Shown: positions 34,222-45,706 of the stretch, one piece after another
Layout: each line of letters opens with the position of its first letter
Numbering within the stretch: position 1 is the first letter of the stretch
Assembly (NCBI RefSeq): GCF_026210795.1
Contig: NC_089447.1
Span: 560,501-624,500, forward strand
Reading direction: 5' to 3'
DNA from: Rhizophagus irregularis
Taxonomy: Eukaryota; Glomeromycota; Glomeromycetes; Glomerales; Glomeraceae
Length of the DNA stretch: 64,000 bases
Translations under genes and position numbers: made by a program
Notes under the pieces: generated by a model
What the model was told of the DNA's origin: nothing
Database searches by the model: none
The model's input: the letters and a program-made list of their open reading frames with translations, nothing else

Positions 34222-34676
34222 ATGAAATCTTCCGTTTCTTTTACCATAATCGTTGCAATCATTTTTATCCAAGCCTTAACACCGTTCACTGAAGGTAAAA
34301 TTTGAATAATCATGACAAAATAATTAATAATCATCTGTTCTAATAACTTTCTATTAAATAAGTGTATGCGGGCCATACCGTATGGATACAAAACAAGGTA
34401 GCTCGTGGTTCATATACTGAGGCTGCAATCGTCTTAGAAAATAAAAAAGGGGACTTTTTTTGGAATGGTGATACTGGTATGATTGACGCAGAGGGCGCCT
34501 GGACTCATACCGGTTATAGCTTGCATGTTCCAGATAACGTGGGATCATATTGGGTTGCTTTTAGAGTTGCTGCGTCTACTGAAGAAGATAAATGGCGCGG
34601 CCCAATCAATAATGATGGGGATAAATGTTGGCACTTTCATGGTACTTTAGAATCTTGGGAAGTACACGAATGTTAA
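34222..34676 (+). CDS. Small secreted protein
   Basis: Two exons, 34222-34294 and 34363-34676, joined across a 68-nt GTAAAA...AAG intron, give 128 residues with no interruption. Residues 1-24 (MKSSVSFTIIVAIIFIQALT plus PFTE) are a textbook signal peptide: basic start, hydrophobic core, small polar end. The mature part (about 104 residues) is rich in Trp, Gly and His, with AGHTVWIQNKVARGSYTEAA, FFWNGDTGM and CWHFHGTLESWEVHEC. It has only two Cys, both near the C-terminus, which could form one disulphide. The alternating hydrophobic pattern suggests a beta-sandwich. The start is chosen because it is the only ATG giving a signal peptide in frame. It is likely secreted and could be an effector-type or cell-surface protein; I recognise no family. 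Confidence 0.82.
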
Positions 34677-35967
34677 ACCAATTTTATCCACAGAGCGGCA
34701 AAAATGTCACACTATTTCTTTTTTCCAATCATTCAGTTTTTTAGCGGATCCTGATCATCAGAACCTTAAGTTCTACATATATATGTATACAATATATTGT
34801 AATCTTATCTATTTTACTATAGTTTTCGCTCCAATTTTAGCTTTCAAAACTTTCTATCAACTATTTTCTTTCGATTTACTTTTATCTTTAATGAAATTTT
34901 TTTTAATCTATTAATAATAATTAATTAAGTAACAATAAATGTATTTGAGTTGACATTAAATTAACAATGTCTCTCATAACATAATAATAATTAAATTATT
35001 TAGATTCTAAAATATATGTTTTCATTTATTTCTCACAATACAAAACCTTTTATTAGGCTTTTGTTAATTATGGTATTTTTTAATGAAAAGATTTTCCAGA
35101 TATCCGTACAGATGGAATCAGCCTTGACGCATAAACGCAAAGCTGATGAAATCGATAATGGTCAGGATGTAAATTATGGAAAGCCGAGCTGAACAAAACC
35201 ATCAAACCTGGACTGATAAAGATCAATCTACAGTATGTGCTTGTCATAGTGTTCCAATCCATTTACCCGTTAGCCATTTTTTTTGTATTATGAGAACTGT
35301 GATCGTATATGTGCTATGTGGTTATAGTATTCAACTACTCTACAGATTAGTCATATAAAAATGATTATTACATAATAATTACGATGGAATTATTTTCGTG
35401 ATCAGATAAACATATTCAATAATATGATCAAGTGATCCATTTACGAAATATAGGTTCCGGTATATCGAATTTCACTGTGTAGTAATAAAGTCATTGGTAA
35501 TAATAACAAAATAATGTTATCTTAATAATAATAATACCTCTCGCTTTTTCTATGTAAGATTTGTAGTTCATTACTTAATTCATTCATATAACATTCATTT
35601 ACTGATAGTTTTAGACAAATTATTATTGCGTAAAATATCTTTTATATTTTTGACGCATTACGTCATTTAGATTAAATATTACACATATTAATTTTTGTAA
35701 AATACCTATTGTTTACTATGCATAATAACACAGTTATTGGGTATGGTGTTTCGCAGTTCGGTGATATTTCAACCCCCTTACCAGAACCCAGAGACAATAT
35801 AATAAATAGGTAATAAGAGATCGTCACTCATTTACTACGATTTGGAATTACATGATTCCGCCTGGAATTATCCAAAAAAGGACGGATCTACACATTATTT
35901 TGTTTGATTCATTTCCCATTAAGGCATTAACTATTATATAGCTCTCATATAATACGAGATTGTACTG
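34677..35967. other. Intergenic
   Basis: No supportable gene. The stretch at 35093-35270 is less AT-rich and may be an old coding fragment (EQNHQTWTDKDQSTVCACHS in one frame), but it has stops and no gene structure. Confidence 0.4.
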
Positions 35968-35969
35968 TA

Positions 35970-36860
35970 CAGTCGCGTCCGAAAGTGTTGCCCGATTACT
36001 TACAGATGAAGGCCATAATTATTAAGTCACTATGATCATCTCGGCATCCAGTGATCAGAATTCGACAAACAAAGGCTCATTGGATTCATCTCGTCAAGAC
36101 GAAGTGAATGGTGGTTGGCCTATATCTCTAGGATCAATAGATGCCAAGATATAACTTAAAACATTCTTTACCTGAAAATTTTTCGAAACTCTAAATTTCA
36201 CGAAATTGGGAATATCTCACTATCCAGTGATTCTATTCTGACAAACAAAGACTCATTGGATTTGTCTCATTGATACACGTCGAATGGTGGCCAGTTCATA
36301 CATGTAGCATCATTATATCTCAGGATAAAGGCCAAACCATCAAAAAAATGTTTTAAGGTACACCTTAGTATCTATTAACCCTAGAGATATGAGACATTCA
36401 CCATTCAACTCATCTTGACGAGACGAATCCAATGAGCCTTTGTTCATCGAATTCTGATCACTGGATGCCAAGATAATCACAGGTTTCCAGATGATTATAT
36501 CCTTTATCTTTAGGCCAAAAATAAGCTAAAATTAAATAAAATTGCAACTACTAATTTTCCAACAAATTTATTTGGTTTAAACCAAGTAGAGAACATTTAA
36601 AAATGAACCAATATATTATCCAGAAGTGTGTCCCTCTCCCAAGAGCTGTAGGCGAATTTAAAGCTATATTAAAGAAAAAATAAAAATTTAAATAGTTCTG
36701 TTTTTGAGAAGGTTGCCACCCTGGCATTATGAAAATTTGATTTAGTATGAGAAACAAACTAGGTATGAATATTTTACTAATGTATACACTAGTGAAAAAA
36801 TACAGATATTTTTGCTTTTGTCTTCATTTTCAAATCGGGCGTCACTTTCGGACGCGACTG
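35970..36860. mobile_element. Tc1/mariner-type non-autonomous element (891 bp) with internal fold-back
   Basis: The ends CAGTCGCGTCCGAAAGTG and CACTTTCGGACGCGACTG are exact complements, flanked by TA on both sides (35968-35969 and 36861-36862). GCCCGATT continues the repeat. Inside, a segment from about 36030 to 36140 (CATCCAGTGATCAGAATTCG, CTCATTGGATTCATCTCGTC) faces its complement at about 36380-36470, and a third degenerate copy lies at 36215-36310. There is no transposase; the minus-strand frame at 36551-36757 has no recognisable content. Confidence 0.88.
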
Positions 36861-37035
36861 TACATTGTACTGTACACGAAATCATCCGAATAAAGAAGGA
36901 TGGCTAGGTGAATAATGAAATTTTTCGTACATGCAGTGACGTTATTCATGTGATTTTATCTATCTAATAATATTGAACATTCGGTATAAAATATCCTCCT
37001 CGTTCTCGTTAAATTCGCAACTATTGACAAAAATA
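36861..37035. other. Upstream flank of the dehydrogenase pseudogene
   Basis: No feature beyond an AT-rich stretch. Confidence 0.4.
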
Positions 37036-38438
37036 ATGCCAGTCAAATTATCGGACAACTACGATTTATCAAAACATGTTATAATTCTTACTGGTGCAAC
37101 ATGATGGTAATTATTTTTCTCAAGTTTTAATAATTATTGATGAATTATAAGGCATCGGTAAAGAGATGACAAAAATTTTTATTTGGATTTAATCCAAAAC
37201 GATTGATCTTATCCTCTCGTAATAAAGAAAAAGGAAATAAATTATTAGAATATCTTAAAATCTTCTAAAGGACATATAGATAATGTTGAAATTTGGAAAA
37301 TGGATTTAACAGATTTACAAAGTGTAAAAACTTTTGCATTAATGAAGTTGGAGAATTACATATGTTAATTAATAATGTAGGTAATAAGATTTATTTACGA
37401 TATTTACGGGGGGAAAAAACCCCATCACGTGACTTCGAACGAAAATAATACCTTTTTTAATTTAATCACGTCGTTTGACATTGTATATTAATTTTGATAT
37501 TCTTTCAGGTATAGAAACTAAAAGACAACTCCTTAAAACGAAGTACAGTCAGAACTCGATATACCGATATTCGATATACCGATACATTATTAAAAACTTG
37601 ATATACCGATAAAATTTTACATTCCCACTATATGTGAGGACATATAAATATCGGTATAATTTGATATAACGATATTTTTTAAATTTTTTCTTATGAGTCC
37701 CGACATATCGTTATATAAAGGTTTGACTGTATATCTTGGAATTACAATTTCAGGTAATCTTTCTTTACGAGTCATTTGTATAATAACCGAATTTTAACGA
37801 TTATACATTTATTTTTTAGGTTAACCATTTATCACAATTTTTTGCTTACCATATTATTATTGGATACGATGAAAAAATCAGTCTCTGCTAAATTACCCGG
37901 AAAAATTGTACTTACTAGCTCGAGAGCAAACAATTTCGGAGAAATTGATTTTGATAATTTAAATCTTGAAAAAGGTGTTTACTTAAGGGATATGCAAAAT
38001 ACAAAGTTAATGGTAAAATTTCCAATTAAAATTTATATTTATTTGTTTAATCTTTATTTAATAATCAATATGCTCTAATTATATAAAACAAGAATATTCT
38101 TATTTGTAAAGAGTTAGGTTATATGCTTCAAAACGATCGTAAGTATAATAAGTTTTTATAAACATATGAAGAAAATTAAATATGCAGATATTACAACATA
38201 TTCGCTTCATCCTGATGTGATTTTAACTAACATAGCCCATTTGAATACCGGTTTTTCCATCTCAACTCTTATCATAAATACACTTTCGAGGTTAAACGGA
38301 ATAACAGCCGAGCAAGGCGTTACCAATGTTCTAGTATATCCTGCGTTTTCTCTAGAAACAGGAAAATATTATGATGAAGGCATTGAACAAGAGCCAAATA
38401 AAATAGCGAATAATCAAGAAATCGCAAAGAAACTATGA
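37036..38438 (+). pseudogene. Broken short-chain dehydrogenase/reductase (retinol dehydrogenase-like)
   Basis: Exon 1 from ATG 37036 gives DLSKHVIILTGAT and then a stop. After an intron comes GIGKEMTKIF, completing the TGxxxGIG dinucleotide-binding motif of the SDR family. Further pieces give LILSSRNKEKG, MDLTDLQSVKTF (in two frames) and LHMLINNVG, the NNAG-type motif. A later exon (about 37821-38011) has FLLTILLLDTMKKSV and GKIVLTSSRAN. The active-site Tyr of YxxxK is replaced: the reading is MQNTK. The C-terminal exon (38166-38438) has YADITTYSLHPDVILTNIA. Stops and frameshifts make it inactive. A MITE has entered one intron. Confidence 0.8.
37546..37729. mobile_element. pogo/Tigger-like MITE
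   Basis: The ends CAGTCAGAACTCGATATACC and GTTATATAAAGGTTTGACTG are complementary with changes, flanked by TA (37544-37545 and 37730-37731). CGATATACCGATA repeats follow the left end. A CAGTCRAACCT-type end with a TA target is typical of pogo-like Tc1/mariner relatives. It lies in an intron of the dehydrogenase pseudogene. Confidence 0.88.
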
Positions 38439-39959
38439 AGTGTCTCTGAACAAATGTTATCACCAAATTTTTAAAATTTTTATATCTTATTTGTACATGT
38501 TAAAAGCAATTTATTGAATAAAATGATTTTTTATAAATTTTTTGTCATAAAAATTTTTATTTAAAAGTAGTAACGTTAACGTTAGAATTACTTCCTGTAA
38601 CGGAAAATTTCGTAATTTGTTAATTGTTTGAGTAAATATTACCATAAATTAAGTGAAATTATATGTACAGTATATATTACTTTTTAAAAGTTACAGTCAC
38701 CATTATTATTAAGCTAAAATGACAATTGGAAATACTAATTGCTGATCCGGTAGTAATTAAAACTTAGTTATACTGTCTCCTGAAAACAAAGGTTTGCTGT
38801 GTATCGCGAGTTGTGAATCACGTGAAATAAAAATTATAAAACAGCCAAATATAAAATATTAGCTGCAGTCCTACAATAGGACCGAAGTATTTTTCAGTAT
38901 ATCATGTGACTTTTATTTATAGTTAATATGTCGTCTATGAAATATTTGTGTTCTAGCACAAAATCGGCAAATTTAACTCGAAATTAAATGAAAAAACAAA
39001 TATAAATTTGGAATTTAATTTAATTTGCTGATCAGAGTAGATTTAGGCTCATTTTACAGAAATAACGGATAAATTTTTTTATAGAGAATTTATTTTTATT
39101 TCTGCATGGTCTGATAATCCACATTATGTGGATTCGGAATCCCCGGATCCCTATGATCATCATCATAAATTTGATTCAAGATGTGTGATCGTCAATTATA
39201 CAGCCGATTCGTAATATTTCATTAATTGAATATCACGATCTCATTTAAATAAATTTTATTAAATGAGACGATTGATAGACTTGTTACAGTATGGTTTCCT
39301 GAATGTCATTTTCCTGAAATCAATTTTCCGATTGGCCATTTCCCGAACCGGATCATTTCCTGAAGCAAGCTCCAATATCTCGAACTTTTACTGGAATAAA
39401 TGATATACCGCTGTATATATATATAAATTTCTTTTTTTAGAATAGATTTTGTTTATATTAAGTAAATCACAATGACAGAAAAATAAAGATTAATTCCTCA
39501 AATAATATTTTCCCATAATTTTTAGGCTTCTTTTTAACCTTTTCCATTTTTGGCCAAAGATTATAAAATTACCCGACTTGCCATTTCACCAAAATTTATT
39601 AGCTGCGCCTCACTTCTTACTGCGCCTTAATTTCAAATTATTTCTACAAAAAACTAGATTTTATAGTCTATTTTTTTTCAAATATTATAATTATCATAGA
39701 AATTTTAGAAACAAAAAATTTATATCATTGAAAATATTCCTTGCTTTCTTAATACTGTAAGGGCAAAATTTCATGATCGTCGGCAAAATAAGGATTCGTT
39801 AAAAAAATGTGATGTCGGTAAAATAGCAAGTAGTCGGTAAATTTTATGGGTGTCGGTAAAATGGATGAATACGCATCTGATCTACTACGCAATAATTATT
39901 GCTGGTGCGTACAGTAAGTACATAGATTTAATAACTTGACAATAAAATTCTTGAAGTAA
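38439..39959. other. Gene-free interval with element remnants
   Basis: 39290-39370 has inverted GAAATGGC-type units. 39560-39870 is bounded by CCGACTTGCCATTTCACC and by three GTCGGTAAAAT units, probably another small TIR element. 39060-39090 carries the ATAACGGATAAATTTTTTTA end fragment of the CCYRTAAAAAA family. No gene seen. Confidence 0.5.
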
Positions 39960-40095
39960 TAATTCCTTAATCCTTGTTCAATATTTACATATAATTTAAA
40001 CTAACTAAATCCTTTATTTAACAAATTATTTAATAATATTATTAACTAATTAGTTCTATTATTACATATTTATATGATATTTACATAACTTGTTT
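39960..40095. repeat. Decayed single unit of the intron-like array
   Basis: Contains TTTAAACTAACTAAATCC, AATTATTTAATAATAT and TTCTATTATTACATATTTAT, as in the 30-kb array. Where array units have AG, three bases and GTAAGT, this copy reads TATTAACTAATT, so the splice-like junction is lost. Confidence 0.75.
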
Positions 40096-40734
40096 TCTAT
40101 TTTGTTACCACCTTTTTTTTGCCCATTTCGTCTAGCCTTTTTTTTTTAATGTTGTTAAGTTATTTTATTTTTTTGTTTTCATTTTTTTTTATTCTCATTT
40201 TGATAAGATCAAATGTTTTTCACCTAGGCTTTCCATGGACAATAAGTATTTTTTTTTCCTTCTCGTATTTGTCTAACTTTTTAAATCTTTCAGCCTAGAC
40301 TCTTTAATGGTGGCAAATAATGGGAGTTCATTTTGTTTATTTTCCTCCCATTTTGTTTCCGGTTCGCCTTTTAAAATTTTTAGTTTCTTTGGTCGCCGTT
40401 TTCAAAATAATGTAGCAGGGCATATTAAAAAGATTAACAGATTACTATATGATTACCGGATGATTACTAATATGATTACCGGTAATCTTTTTTCACTTGA
40501 ATATATAACTTACCACACTATTTTGAATAAGGCGATAATTTATATTTGATTTTCTTTTTCTTAAAAATTTATTATTTTACAATTGTTGCATGTCGATCAT
40601 GAAGATTTTCCTTTTTTAGTTGTAATTCCAGTCCCGCAGCCAAAGTTAATATATCACCTACAAGGCGATCTGCATTTGCGAAACAAGAAAGTTCTTCACA
40701 ATTTTTTATATGATCACTTTAAACAGAAATAGAT
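40096..40734. other. T-rich spacer with a MITE end fragment
   Basis: A TCGCCGTTTTCAAAATAATG segment near 40394 matches the end of the 58064 MITE. A GATTACCGGATGATTAC run follows. No gene seen. Confidence 0.4.
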
Positions 40735-41395
40735 AATCAATACTAATTTTAGTTTTCTGATTGAAACTAAAAAGATAATATTTGGCGTAATGGCCATTGA
40801 AAAAAATGAAGGACGAATGAGTGGTCATTGATATCATCTCTTCACGAAAAAAAATGATGAAATATTTATACTTGATACATATGATTTCCACATATTTTAT
40901 GAGTCACCTTTTTATAATATACTGTCATAACAATAAGATAATTTTAAAAAAAATATTATTTATATTTATTATGATAAATAATTAAAAAAATCGGTCAAAA
41001 TTTTATCCTTAATTACTATTTGGGGAATTTATTAGGGGAATACGGTTAACGTTCTCGTTGAAAATAAATTTCATCATATGAAAGTACGCAATGCGCGCAC
41101 AAAGTTATTTGGTTGTACATTCAAAGAACAGACCCATAAGATAAGAGTCAAACATGATGATAATATTAAGATTTAATGGATTGTTGAATAATACGAATTA
41201 TACGAATTATATGGCTGATAAAGAAATGCCCAATCTTCCTTTTGCAAGTTCAAAATATGGGGAAATTCGCATATTTGTTTATTTTGATACTTTATTAAAG
41301 GGTAAATATGTTTCCTCTTTTGAACTAAACTATATTATGATGATGTAATCGAACGTAAATTTAGAATAAACATATATCATTATATAATTTAAAGA
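40735..41395 (+). repeat. Best copy of the dispersed MADKE repeat
   Basis: Collinear with 16150-16800. The 3' part keeps an open frame (about 41154-41348) containing MADKEMPNLPFASSKYGEIR, IFVYFDTLLKGKYVSSF and a short tail. Compared with the 16-kb copy, about 50 nt are deleted inside the frame. It may be the last exon of an unrecognised gene or a pseudogene; I see no start region that makes it a complete gene. Confidence 0.55.
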
Positions 41396-42264
41396 AAAAA
41401 GAAATATATCTTTGACAACGAACAGTGGCGTCTGTTTTTTATCTTGCAGAGAATTTTGTACAAAAAAAATGTAAACATCTAATGAATATAAATATTAATT
41501 ACGTAAGTTCATTAGTATTATCTTGGCTTAGCAAAACTATTAAATGAATTTATATTAATGCATCATCTTTATATTTCTTTTTTTGGCTTTTTTTAGAAGC
41601 ATCTCGCTCTTGAGAGTGTTACTCGTTGTCCAAAAAAAAAAATTTCCCCAAGAAAGCATGTTCGTCTAAATTACTTATTAAATGTATATTATAATATATT
41701 TGATATATATTTGATATAGTTAATCAAAGTTCTGTGTTACTCACGTGTGGGAAAAAATGTCAAATTGTCAAACGAGAATCGGAGAATTGTATTACATAAT
41801 TTTTTGTTTATTTATAGCGTAACGTACATTTACGAATTTTACCGTCAATCGTAAATTTGAATGAAATACAGTTTCTATTTAAGACAAGATTTTCAATCAA
41901 ACAATTCATTTGACGGAACTTATGTTTAATATACTTTGAATGACATACTATTCCTTTATTTATATTCATAATTATTAATTTCATAATAAAGTTAATATTT
42001 TATATATTAAAAATCATAGAATTAGAGAAGACAACAATAGAAAAGTTCTTAATTGAACCATAATTGAACCATAATCATAGTAATTTTTCTTTTCATATGT
42101 TAAAATTCGTCTTTTTTTTTTCTTTCCAACATAAAAATAAGTTGTTTTTGTTGGTATTAGTATAGGTTGTTAGCCCTTAAATTGTTTTTACAATCCCGTC
42201 AATTTTAATCAAGTATATACGAGAATAATAACTTAAAGTTGAAAGCATTAATATCAACATGATT
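41396..42264. other. Intergenic
   Basis: No gene seen. The segment next to the following gene resembles the 3' flank of the 13-kb paralogue. Confidence 0.45.
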
Positions 42265-43681
42265 TCATTGCTGAGGTTGTACATGACTGGAATCAACTTG
42301 TTGCTGTAGTTGAATAACTTGGCGAATATCATTTATATCTTGTTGATCATGATCGCATATCAAGTCATTAGCCTGCGTTGTCATCACATTGTTCCCAATG
42401 TTTCCATTATGCGAATCTGTATTATTGTTGAGATCAACTTGCTGTATTTGAGCAACTTGGTGAATATCACTTATATTTTGGTGATCGCATATCATGCTAT
42501 TAGCTTGCGTTGTTATCACATTGTTCCCAATATTTCCATTATGTGAATCTGTGTTCCCATAATTATTGTTGAGGTCAACTTGTTGCTGTAGTTGAGTAAC
42601 TTGGTGAATATCATTTATATCTTGGTGATCACATGTCATGCCATTAGCTTGCGTTGTCGTTATATTATTTCCAATATTTCCATTATGCGAATCTTTGTCT
42701 CTATAATTATTGTTGAGATCAACTTGTTGCCGTGTGCAAACAAAGTTTCTTTCTCTATTTATATTCTGGCTATCATTACCATAGTTTTGATTAATATCAG
42801 TTGTCAAAACAGATTGTGTTGCGAGTGTATTATTATGCACAGTATTATCATGAAATGAATTTCTATTTCCATAATAATTCAATCCCATTTCTCGTGGATT
42901 ATTGTTGAAATCAATTTGTCGTTGTGAACTATCTAGTGACATGATAAGCAACTCTATTTTGTGGCGCCGCATATGTTGAACTTGAAAAGGGATTGGTGGA
43001 TTGAAGAAGCCCATTATTTTGATTATCGGCAATCGAAACTACTTGTGTTGTCATTACATTATTCCCAATATTTCCACAAAATGAAGTTGTATTTCCATTA
43101 CAACGTAATCTTTCAGGGATTTGTTGTGGAATATTGTTGAAAACTTGTTGTGGATTAATGACATTATTAGTAAAATATCCAACTCTAGTTTGTTGAGAAA
43201 AGCCATTACCAAAATTATTTCGACCATCAGTTATTGAAGTTATCTGTGTATTATCATCGTAAGAAGAATTTAAGTTTTGAGAATTCATTTTTATTTCCTT
43301 ATTAGGGATATGATTTTGTGTAAGGAGAGAAGGAAGAATTTGTTTCAAGTCTTGTTCCAAATCCAATTTTTGATTCAAAGATAAAAATTCTTTTCGTTCC
43401 AAATTATTTATGTCAATATCTATTCCGTATATTTTTTTGTTCAATGTATTTATGATCCAAGAATGTGGAAGTACTTTACATGTGACATAATAATTTGCTG
43501 TAGAATTAATATGATTATAAAAGAATCCATGATCATAATTGCGATCATCCAAGAAAACAGAGCCTTGTAAAATAATTTGGCAAATTATATGATAAAATTT
43601 ATCATCATGTGGTGCATAATGAAAAAATTTACATTCGTTCATCCGTATGTTACTATGTTGAATCATTGGTATAGCAGCCAT
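42265..43681 (-). pseudogene. Paralogue of the Asn/Gln-rich YHIT-family gene, frameshifted
   Basis: From ATG 43681 the first 250 codons match the gene at 13029: NECKFFHYAPHDDKFYHI, YDHGFFY, PHSWIINTLNKKIYGIDID, LDLEQDLKQILPS. The frame then closes after NRVAYHVTR near 42929. The rest of the protein continues in another frame (readable to 42265), with four clear repeats built on QQVDLNNNYGNTDSHNGN, IGNNVMTTQAN and CDHQDINDIHQV. Relative to the 13-kb gene there are 4 extra nucleotides near 42945, enough to explain the shift. The repeats are better preserved and more numerous than in the other copy. It is either a recent pseudogene or a sequence error; an intron at this point is not apparent. 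Confidence 0.8.
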
Positions 43682-44110
43682 AGCATTAATTAATAAACGT
43701 CTGTTAGATTTATTTGAGAGGAGATTATCACGGATAATTAAAAAGAATCTTATTGAATAATAATAGAAGTGTAAAAATGTTTTTTTAATACAAATCTACT
43801 AAAATAAATTATTTTATTCGAAAATAATTTTAATTATGTTGGAAAAACTAGAAAAGATAGTGGGAAATGAATAAAAGTTATTTTTGAGAGAACTAAAATG
43901 ATCAATATATTTACACGAATGGATAGTATAAAAATTTTTTTTTTTTGTTTTTTTATAAATAAAAATAAATTTTTTAATTTTATCGTTTAGAAAAATTCTT
44001 TTAAATTGTTTTAATTGTTTTATGAGTGATATTGAATAATTTTATTAAAAGGATTTTTTGGGGGATTTTATAAGAAAATTTTATTGTTCAGTGTTATCTG
44101 TTATGTAGTA
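43682..44110 (-). promoter_or_regulatory. Duplicated upstream region of the paralogue
   Basis: The reverse complement matches 12566-13028, including the CATTCGTGYAAATATATTGA segment. It is conserved along with the gene, so it probably contains the promoter, but no individual element can be named. Confidence 0.45.
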
Positions 44111-45155
44111 CTCCTAAATAATTCTATCGCTATTTTAGTAAAGATTATCACGGAAGTCTTTCTCTGTATTAACATAAATAAATGAAATAAATGTAGTTTT
44201 TTTATGTAAATTTATTCCCACTTTAGTTTTTGTGTAATCACTTAAGGCATCTGTCACGTTTCACAATATATCCAGTTGTATGTGTATCTTGAGTGTATGC
44301 GTAGCCCATTTGTCACAAAAAAAAGTGCATTTTTCACGGCCCAGAGTAGTTTCAGATGATTAAGAAATGTTTGTATTTATTAAAAATATATTGGTTTAAA
44401 ACTATTCCAAAATCGGTTAAATCCGTGTCTGAGTTTCTTTGGAGTTTTTTCCAGAATTTTTTTTTTATAGGCCGTAATTGCATAAATATGGATTGATTAT
44501 CAACCATACGATTTTTTTTAGCAGTCGTAAAAAAATACAACAATGGTTCGACCTGAAGTAACTGAGGTTGTGACGAGATTCGAAAGCTCCAATCTCGTTA
44601 CCAATCCTCTTATGATTAAAGAATATAATATATAAAATTCATCCCAATTCTAATCTTGTACTACCAACAAAGCAACATATTATTTTAAAATTTATAATTA
44701 CACTGTGCTGTATATAAAATCATTCCTATAATATGTTAAACGGAAAAAACTTTCATTTTAAAACACTATTGTTTAGGCCAAAATTAAAACAATAAGAAAA
44801 AGAACATTTGTTCTACAACGCTATTTCAATTGTGTCACATGATCTTCATATTAAAGAAAAAATTTATGTTCCATAAATACAAATAAAAACGCGAAATCTA
44901 ATTGGTTTTTAATATTCCAATGGGTTTTTTTTGGTATAGGGGACAATTTCATGCTATTCACATATTAAATATAGTTGGAAACTATTTTTTTTTGTTTTCA
45001 TAAAGTCTTTAACATACAGTGAAGTTTGTTAGAAATTGTAAGTTTTTAGAACTTTAAGCAAAACTTAGTATGATATTATTTCATTTTTTTTTTGTATCAT
45101 ATTTTAGTAAAGATTAAACATAAGTTATTTGTTTTTGAAAAATAATTTTAAGTAA

Positions 45156-45291
45156 ATTGCTAAAGCTCACCGGCGGTGATGGTCACCGTACCAGCATTAT
45201 GATGCATTTTCGACCAGAATTAAACCCCTAATAAAATACTGGCCGGAATTACATCATAATTTCACTATCGGTGACCATGATGTTTAGCAAT
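45156..45291. mobile_element. Small ATTGCTAAA-ended MITE
   Basis: ATTGCTAAA at 45156 and TTTAGCAAT ending at 45291 are complements, followed inward by GGTCACCG and CGGTGACC. The interior has ACTGGCCGGAATTACATC. The matching 62.7-kb locus seems to lack it. Confidence 0.65.
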
Positions 45292-45515
45292 ACCCTAATT
45301 TTAAAACTATTTTGTAAAACTACTATCATCAGAATATATTTAAAATGGAGCTTGTAGTTGAGCATAATTTCGCTTGGTTTAAATAATAGGGCGTTAAAAT
45401 ACATAATAGATAAATTTTTAAATTTTTTTGAATTTCACGTAAATGTACGTACGCACGACGCACGTGATAATATCGTTCATCCGGATGATTATACGTCAAT
45501 TCCAGAATTAGTATT

Positions 45516-45598
45516 ATTTATTTCATGGGGAGTTGGGAATAATAGGGTTTTTTTCCCAAAGAGAAAAAAGCCTAATGTTCCCTTCCCATGAAATAAAT
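45516..45598. repeat. Perfect-stem hairpin
   Basis: The arms ATTTATTTCATGGG and CCCATGAAATAAAT (14 bp, exact) enclose further imperfect pairing (GTTGGGAATAATAGGG with CCTAATGTTCCC). It is probably a compact fold-back element. Confidence 0.75.
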
Positions 45599-45599
45599 G

Positions 45600-45706
45600 G
45601 GTAATCCCCTTGGAGCGTATCACTCATTAAATATTAACTAATCACTCGCAATTTTTAAAAATTAGTATGTGATCATGAGTGACACTTAGTGCGACAGGGG
45701 ATTACC
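45600..45706. mobile_element. Small GGTAATCCCCT-ended MITE (107 bp)
   Basis: GGTAATCCCCT at 45600-45610 and AGGGGATTACC at 45696-45706 are exact complements, with GAGCGTATCACTCA and TGAGTGACACTTAGTGC further in. It lies next to the hairpin. Confidence 0.7.

Noticed and set aside
35093-35270. A structured RNA or coding exon in the less AT-rich stretch
   Set aside because: Stops in every frame within 60 codons or so, and I found no recognisable snRNA or tRNA pattern.
36551-36757. Minus-strand frame as a Tc1/mariner transposase remnant
   Set aside because: No D,D,E/D or helix-turn-helix feature could be seen; the element is non-coding.
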